This document shows positions 7,096-15,997 of a stretch of DNA of 15,997 bases, one piece after another. The DNA comes from Pseudomonadota bacterium. GTDB lineage: Bacteria > Pseudomonadota > Gammaproteobacteria > Burkholderiales > Burkholderiaceae_D. Where the stretch lies: the NCBI GenBank assembly GCA_018241865.1, contig JAFECY010000226.1, forward strand, positions 1 to 15,997. The letters run 5' to 3'. Both the position numbers and the translations under genes were made by a program. Position 1 is the first letter of the stretch. Every line of letters starts with the position of its first letter. A model generated the notes under the pieces. It worked only from the letters and a program-made list of their open reading frames with translations. It searched no databases and was not told the DNA's origin.

Positions 7096-8560
7096 CGAAA
7101 TAACGGCACCGGCCGTGACGAATGCGACGGAATCCGCCCAACAAAATCCGGCCAAATCGGAAGAACGGAATAGCGAGGCTGCCGACAACCACGCGCCCAA
7201 GCGTGGTGTGCGCGGTCCGCGCAACATGCGTCGTGCTAGGAACGCTCAGCGCGCAAACAAGACAGTCGATAGCGAAGTTGTTCAAAATGCGGGTGAGTCT
7301 GCCGATGGTATGGCGCAAGCGCGCAATGAGCACAAGCCTCGGCAGCGCAATGAGCAACACAAGCAGCAAAACAAGCAGCAACAATCACAACAACGCAACG
7401 GTAAGCCCAAAACGGCTCAAGCTGGTCAGCCGCGCGCTAGGGGTGGCGATGCCGACGAGACGTTTTCTTTCGTGACTTCCGAGGCTTTTGATGTGGATGC
7501 CGAACTGGAAGGTGCGGCACGTGGCAAGCAGCCGGTGAAAAATGTTCGGCGTGATTTGACCGCCGAAGACGATGCGCCCAAGCTGCACAAGGTGCTGGCC
7601 GAAGCGGGCCTCGGTTCACGTCGCGATATGGAAGATTTGATTATTGCCGGTCGCGTTTCGGTCAATGGTGAGCCGGCGCATATCGGTCAGCGCATCCTGC
7701 CGACCGATCAGGTTCGCATCAACGGCAAACTGATCCAGCGCAAGGTCAGCAAGCGACCGCCGCGCGTGCTGGTGTATCACAAACCGGCCGGCGAAATCGT
7801 CAGCCACAGCGACCCCGACGGCCGTCCTTCGGTGTTTGAGCGCCTTCCGACTATGAAAGCGGGAAAATGGCTGGCAGTGGGTCGCCTCGATTTCAATACC
7901 GAAGGCTTGCTGTTGTTTACCACCTCCGGTGATCTGGCCAACCGCCTGATGCATCCGCGTTACGGCATCGACCGCGAATACGCGGTGCGTACTTTGGGTG
8001 AGCTGGAAGAAGGCATGCGCCAAAAATTGCTGGCAGGTGTCGAACTGGAAGATGGGACGGCACAATTTTCGCGCATCGCCGACGGCGGCGGCGAAGGTAT
8101 CAACAAGTGGTATCGCGTCACCATCGGCGAAGGTCGCAACCGCGAGGTGCGTCGCATGTTTGAGGCGGTCGGCTTGACCGTGTCGCGTCTAATTCGCACC
8201 CGTTACGGCGTGATGACTTTGCCGCGCGGCTTGAAGCGTGGTCGCTGGGAAGAGCTGGACGAGAACGCGGTACGCGATTTGATGGGCGTGGCCGGTTTAG
8301 AAAAGAGCGGTGGACAGCAGCAACAGACCAAGGGTAAGAGCGGCAAGAGTCGTCAGGGCGACGGCGGCGGATTTGGCAAGCCACAGCAGGCACGTGGCCA
8401 GAAACCGGCGCGCAGCCGACAACCGGATCCTTTGCAAACCGCCTTGGGCTTTGCCGGCATGGAGCAGCCACGGCGGCGCGGCGGCATGAACCGCGACGGC
8501 AACAAAATGCCAATGCCGGGTGTTTTTACGGGTGGGCAGCGCCGCCGCGGACGCGGGTGA
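7079..8560 (+). CDS. rluB: 23S rRNA pseudouridine synthase, RluB-type, with long disordered ends
   Basis: RluB converts one uridine of 23S rRNA helix 80 (2605 in E. coli) to pseudouridine. The product is 493 aa, much longer than the roughly 290 aa of E. coli RluB, because of two extensions. Residues 1 to about 160 are hydrophilic and rich in N, Q, R and K, with a [16 protein letters not shown] run. The tail from about 405 is rich in G, Q, K and R. The core holds an S4 RNA-binding domain (about 167-228, [20 protein letters not shown]) and the RsuA-family catalytic motif [12 protein letters not shown] with catalytic D271. [15 protein letters not shown] and [18 protein letters not shown] follow. 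The start at 7079 is preferred because it precedes the basic segment and overlaps the scpB end; an in-frame ATG at 6995 lies deep inside scpB. Long basic extensions are usual in betaproteobacterial homologues. Confidence 0.9.
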   Translation: MSIPNDEITAPAVTNATESAQQNPAKSEERNSEAADNHAPKRGVRGPRNMRRARNAQRANKTVDSEVVQNAGESADGMAQARNEHKPRQRNEQHKQQNKQQQSQQRNGKPKTAQAGQPRARGGDADETFSFVTSEAFDVDAELEGAARGKQPVKNVRRDLTAEDDAPKLHKVLAEAGLGSRRDMEDLIIAGRVSVNGEPAHIGQRILPTDQVRINGKLIQRKVSKRPPRVLVYHKPAGEIVSHSDPDGRPSVFERLPTMKAGKWLAVGRLDFNTEGLLLFTTSGDLANRLMHPRYGIDREYAVRTLGELEEGMRQKLLAGVELEDGTAQFSRIADGGGEGINKWYRVTIGEGRNREVRRMFEAVGLTVSRLIRTRYGVMTLPRGLKRGRWEELDENAVRDLMGVAGLEKSGGQQQQTKGKSGKSRQGDGGGFGKPQQARGQKPARSRQPDPLQTALGFAGMEQPRRRGGMNRDGNKMPMPGVFTGGQRRRGRG

Positions 8561-8629
8561 TGTGCGTGTTTGCGCATCCTTAAGGATTGATTTTCAAGGG
8601 TATTTCCTTCGTGAAAATCTATTTCCGCA

Positions 8630-8658
8630 TTGCGATAAAGCCTTGAATCGCTTATAAT
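8630..8658 (+). promoter_or_regulatory. strong sigma-70 promoter upstream of the rimP operon
   Basis: TTGCGA (8630-8635) and a perfect TATAAT (8653-8658) are separated by 17 bp. Transcription should start at G8664 or G8665. It is the best promoter in the window and lies about 180 bp before rimP. Confidence 0.85.
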
Positions 8659-8663
8659 CTTAT

Positions 8664-8757
8664 GGTTAACGGGGGAAGCCGGCGCGCGTAGCGTGGCTTG
8701 ATCCGGTCCGGCACGAACGAGGACGATAAAAAGATGGGCAGATGCCCATTTTTTTTT
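8664..8757 (+). ncRNA. about 94-nt leader RNA or small RNA ahead of rimP
   Basis: The stretch lies between a near-consensus promoter and a strong intrinsic terminator and has no credible reading frame. Its 5' half is very G+C-rich and offers two exclusive pairings. AAGCC (8676-8680) can pair with GGCTT (8695-8699), or GCCGG (8678-8682) with CCGGC (8708-8712). A purine-rich single-stranded stretch (ACGAACGAGGACGATAAAAA) leads into the terminator. It may be a regulated attenuator for rimP-nusA-infB or a free-standing small RNA. Premature-terminator leaders of rimP are known in other proteobacteria, but I cannot show that this belongs to that family. Confidence 0.6.
8733..8757 (+). terminator. 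strong intrinsic terminator inside the rimP leader
   Basis: ATGGGCA (8734-8740) and TGCCCAT (8743-8749) form a tight hairpin followed by a run of T to 8757. Five A residues at 8728-8732 can extend the stem into the T-run. It lies about 88 bp before the rimP start, downstream of the only clear promoter, so it must be bypassed for that promoter to express the operon. Confidence 0.88.
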
Positions 8758-8844
8758 GCTTGATTGGATTGGGATGCGTGGGTTTAAAAGATACAGATAC
8801 GCGAATTTGTTACGGGTCGGAATGGAAAGGATGAGGGAATAAGC

Positions 8845-10883
<2,039 letters not shown>

Positions 10884-10926
10884 CACATCTTTTTGTCATC
10901 ACGCGTTACATAGAAAAGAGGACTGA

Positions 10927-13680
<2,754 letters not shown>

Positions 13681-13691
13681 AGACAGCAGCA

Positions 13692-13725
13692 AGACAGGGC
13701 AGGTGCTCCATGCGCCTGCCCGTCT
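13692..13725 (+). repeat. intercistronic hairpin between infB and rbfA
   Basis: AGAC-A-GGGCAGG (13692-13703) pairs with CCTGCCC-GTCT (13715-13725): 11 base pairs with one bulged A and an 11-nt loop. No T-run follows. It starts 11 nt after the infB stop, so it more likely affects mRNA stability or processing than termination. Confidence 0.5.
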
Positions 13726-13748
13726 GCAGAAAGCAGGCAACGAGCATC

Positions 13749-14138
13749 ATGGCCAAACACAGTAAAGCTATTCCCGGCCGCATGCAACGCGTGGCAGACC
13801 AAATTCAGCGCGATCTGGCGGAAATCATCGCATATGAATTGAAGGATCCGCGCGTATCCATGATGACCATCACCGAAGTACAAGTGACGCCTGATTACGC
13901 GCATGCAAAAGTGTTTTTCACCATGCTGGCCGATGATGCGGACAGCATCAAAAATACTGTGCAAGGCTTGAGCAAGGCTGCTGGTTTCATTCGCGCTCAG
14001 CTCGGACGCCGATTGACGATACACACTCTTCCCGAACTACATTTTGTCCACGATACTTCGACAGCACGCGGCATAGAATTGTCGCGCCTGATCGACGAAG
14101 CCAACGCCACCCGCGCCAGGGATGCGGACGAAAGCTGA
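13749..14138 (+). CDS. rbfA: 30S ribosome-binding factor A
   Basis: RbfA is a small KH-fold protein that binds the 30S subunit near helix 1 of 16S rRNA during late maturation and cold adaptation. The product is 129 aa (E. coli 133). It shows the family start [20 protein letters not shown], then [26 protein letters not shown] and the KH helix segment [13 protein letters not shown], ending [21 protein letters not shown] at 13749 is chosen; an in-frame ATG at 13710 lies in the loop of the intercistronic hairpin and adds residues unlike the family. It is the fourth gene of the operon, 68 bp after infB and 25 bp before the preferred truB start. Confidence 0.95.
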   Translation: MAKHSKAIPGRMQRVADQIQRDLAEIIAYELKDPRVSMMTITEVQVTPDYAHAKVFFTMLADDADSIKNTVQGLSKAAGFIRAQLGRRLTIHTLPELHFVHDTSTARGIELSRLIDEANATRARDADES

Positions 14139-14163
14139 AGCTGCCTGCGGTGTCGCATCTCGC

Positions 14164-15096
14164 ATGACCCATTCCCCGAAAAAGATACGCCTGCCGCTCG
14201 ACGGCGTGCTGTTGCTCGACAAGCCTGCCGGCCTGTCGAGCAACGATGCGCTCATCAAGGCCAAGCGCCTGTTGAATGCGAAAAAGGCCGGCCATACCGG
14301 CACGCTCGACCCTTTCGCCACCGGCTTGCTGCCATTGTGTTTCGGCGAAGCGACCAAGTTCGCGCAGGATTTGCTCGATGCTGATAAGACTTACGAAACG
14401 GTGGTGCATCTAGGCATCCGCACCGATACCGGCGATACCGAAGGCGCAGTACTGGCGCAAAGCGCAGTGCATGTGACGCGCTCGCAGATCGAAGCCGTGC
14501 TCGCACAATTCCGCGGCGAAATCGAGCAGGTGCCGCCCATGCATTCGGCGCTGAAGCGCGACGGCAAACCCTTGTATGAATATGCGCGGGCTGGTATCAC
14601 ACTGGAGCGCGATGCGCGACGCGTGATAATCCTTGCGTTGGAATTGCTGGATTACGCGGCGCCCTATCTGCGCTTGCGTGTCAGTTGCAGCAAAGGCACC
14701 TATATCCGCGTGCTGGGCGAGGACATCGGCGCGGCGCTCGGTTGTGGCGCGCATCTGCAAGCCTTGCGCCGTATCCGGGTCGGCAATTTGGAACTAGAAG
14801 GCTGCGTCACGCTCGATGCGCTGGCGGCGACCGACGAAGCGGATCGGTCGCGGCTGCTGGCACCGGTCGATGCCTTGCTGTCATCCTTTCCCGCCATCCA
14901 TTTGCCCGCGACGCTGGCGCAACGTTTCCTGCACGGTCAGCGCCTCGCACTTGGCAAGGAGGGTGTGGTATTGCCGGCAGACCTAGGCCGGGTGCGCGTA
15001 TATGACGAATCCGGGCGGCAACTGCTCGGCACCGCCCAGTTACAGGAATACGGCATCCTCGCGCCGGAACGCCTGATCTCCACGCAACATCCCTGA
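14164..15096 (+). CDS. truB: tRNA pseudouridine-55 synthase
   Basis: TruB makes pseudouridine 55 in the T-loop of nearly all tRNAs. The product is 310 aa from ATG 14164 (E. coli 314). The family start LDGVLLLDKPAGLSSNDAL (12-30) is followed by the catalytic motif GHTGTLDPFATGLLP with D49. PPMHSALKRDGKPLYEYARAG and CSKGTYIRVLGEDIG are further TruB signatures. The C-terminal third, from about 245, is the small PUA-like domain (RFLHGQRLALG, then RVRVYDESGRQLLG). An in-frame ATG at 14122 overlaps the rbfA end by 17 bp and would add 14 residues. Neither start has a clear Shine-Dalgarno; 14164 fits the family length better. It is the last gene of the rimP operon. Confidence 0.95.
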   Translation: MTHSPKKIRLPLDGVLLLDKPAGLSSNDALIKAKRLLNAKKAGHTGTLDPFATGLLPLCFGEATKFAQDLLDADKTYETVVHLGIRTDTGDTEGAVLAQSAVHVTRSQIEAVLAQFRGEIEQVPPMHSALKRDGKPLYEYARAGITLERDARRVIILALELLDYAAPYLRLRVSCSKGTYIRVLGEDIGAALGCGAHLQALRRIRVGNLELEGCVTLDALAATDEADRSRLLAPVDALLSSFPAIHLPATLAQRFLHGQRLALGKEGVVLPADLGRVRVYDESGRQLLGTAQLQEYGILAPERLISTQHP

Positions 15097-15173
15097 TTGT
15101 CATGCCCCGGTAGCCTACCGCGGCTATCCTGCTCTCACTGTGAGTCGAGGGCGATTGTAGGGGGCGCAACCCA

Positions 15174-15185
15174 TTGAAATTTCAA
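15174..15185. repeat. 12-bp palindrome upstream of typA
   Basis: TTGAAATTTCAA is a perfect palindrome 32 bp upstream of the typA -10 box. It could be an operator, or a chance AT-rich palindrome. Confidence 0.25.
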
Positions 15186-15214
15186 GGATTTTTACAGTTT
15201 CGTGCGTCGCAACA

Positions 15215-15223
15215 TGCTATAAT
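15215..15223 (+). promoter_or_regulatory. extended -10 promoter of typA
   Basis: TGCTATAAT combines a perfect TATAAT (15218-15223) with an upstream TG. The bases at the -35 distance (CAGTTT, 15195-15200) are poor, as is usual for extended -10 promoters. The leader before the typA ATG would be about 25 nt. Confidence 0.7.
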
Positions 15224-15255
15224 TTCAGGTTTCCCGCATCCGCATCCCAACGATC

Positions 15256-15997
15256 ATGTCCAATACCAAACGCGCCCTGCGCAATATCGCCATCATTGCC
15301 CACGTTGACCACGGCAAAACCACGCTGGTGGATCAACTGCTGCGCCAGTCCGGCACCTTTCGCGAAAACCAGCAGGTCGATACCCGCGTCATGGATTCGA
15401 ACGATATCGAAAAAGAGCGCGGCATCACGATTCTCTCGAAGAACTGCGCGGTTGAATACAATGGCACCCACATCAATATCGTCGATACCCCCGGCCACGC
15501 CGACTTTGGCGGCGAGGTTGAGCGCGTGCTGTCGATGGTGGACTCCGTTCTACTCCTAGTCGATGCGCAGGAAGGCCCGATGCCGCAAACTCGTTTCGTT
15601 ACGCGCAAAGCATTGGCGCTGGGTCTGAAACCGATCGTCGTCTTGAACAAGATCGACCGGCCGGGCGCACGTGCCGAATGGGCGATTAACGCCACTTTCG
15701 AACTGTTCGACAAGTTGGGTGCGACCGAAGAACAACTCGACTTCCCGGTAATCTACGCTTCCGGTCTGAACGGTTACGCTGGTTTGACAGAAGACGTGCG
15801 CAGCGGCGACATGACGCCCTTGTTCGACGCCATTCTGAAATATGTCCCGGCGCGTGAAGACGACCCGGACGCACCGTTGCAACTGCAAATCACTTCGACC
15901 GAATATTCCTCCTATGTCGGCAAGATCGGCGTCGGCCGCATTCTCGCTGGTCGCATTAAGGGCGGTCAGGACGTGATCTGGATGAATGGCCCGGAAG
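15256..15997 (+). CDS. typA: TypA/BipA ribosome-associated GTPase, 3' end cut by window edge
   Basis: TypA (BipA) is a translational GTPase related to EF-G and LepA that binds the ribosome and supports 50S assembly and growth at low temperature or under stress. 247 codons from ATG 15256 are in the window; the family is about 600 aa, so over half is missing. The GTPase motifs are complete: G1 AHVDHGKT (15-22), RGIT (55-58), G3 DTPGH (77-81), G4 NKID (131-134), followed by [14 protein letters not shown] with the G5 region. The start of domain II is visible ([20 protein letters not shown]). No clear Shine-Dalgarno precedes the ATG. It has its own extended -10 promoter, 159 bp after truB, so it is probably a separate transcript. 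Confidence 0.96.
   Translation, partial: MSNTKRALRNIAIIAHVDHGKTTLVDQLLRQSGTFRENQQVDTRVMDSNDIEKERGITILSKNCAVEYNGTHINIVDTPGHADFGGEVERVLSMVDSVLLLVDAQEGPMPQTRFVTRKALALGLKPIVVLNKIDRPGARAEWAINATFELFDKLGATEEQLDFPVIYASGLNGYAGLTEDVRSGDMTPLFDAILKYVPAREDDPDAPLQLQITSTEYSSYVGKIGVGRILAGRIKGGQDVIWMNGPE

Noticed and set aside
15097..15170. small stems after truB (CGGTAG/CTACCG, CTCA/TGAG) as an intrinsic terminator
   Set aside because: The stems are short and no T-run follows; termination here may be Rho-dependent but cannot be seen.

Overview
The window looks like the chromosome of a betaproteobacterium, most likely Oxalobacteraceae (Herminiimonas/Janthinobacterium-like). This rests on protein resemblance and on the gene neighbourhoods aat-bpt-pyrD and scpB-rluB-rimP-nusA-infB-rbfA-truB-typA; I could not run a database search. 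Most of the window is housekeeping sequence of fairly high G+C. Two parts stand apart: the AT-richer left edge, and a 270-bp palindromic element at 2920-3189.

Left part, minus strand (1-3953). Four genes point left: aat, bpt, pyrD and, at the edge, an open-ended gene for a TIR-domain protein (315 codons visible). aat and bpt encode the two N-end-rule aminoacyl-tRNA-protein transferases. Between them sits a non-coding element with 31-bp terminal inverted repeats and two internal hairpins, resembling a MITE. pyrD is quinone-linked dihydroorotate dehydrogenase. The TIR gene is the accessory gene of the window. It has an N-terminal TIR fold with the conserved glutamate at the NADase position and a long acidic C-terminal region I do not recognise. 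It is a candidate phage-defence or NAD-depleting effector.

Middle (3954-6201). A divergent regulatory region separates aat from a stand-alone ammonium transporter gene. That region holds three TGCACCA-type half-sites and a sigma-54-like -24/-12 element, pointing to NtrC/nitrogen control. A convergent Zn-ribbon NUDIX hydrolase gene follows. An initiator tRNA-fMet gene comes next, with a near-consensus sigma-70 promoter.

Right part, plus strand (6340-15997). scpB (chromosome segregation) overlaps rluB (23S rRNA pseudouridine synthase). A 284-bp gap then holds a strong promoter and, about 90 nt downstream, a strong intrinsic terminator. This is either a small RNA or an attenuated leader for the operon behind it: rimP, nusA, infB, rbfA, truB (30S maturation, transcription elongation/termination, translation initiation, tRNA modification). 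The last gene, typA/bipA, has its own extended -10 promoter and runs off the right edge. The layout recalls the E. coli metY-rimP-nusA-infB-rbfA-truB cluster, but scpB and rluB lie between the fMet tRNA and rimP.
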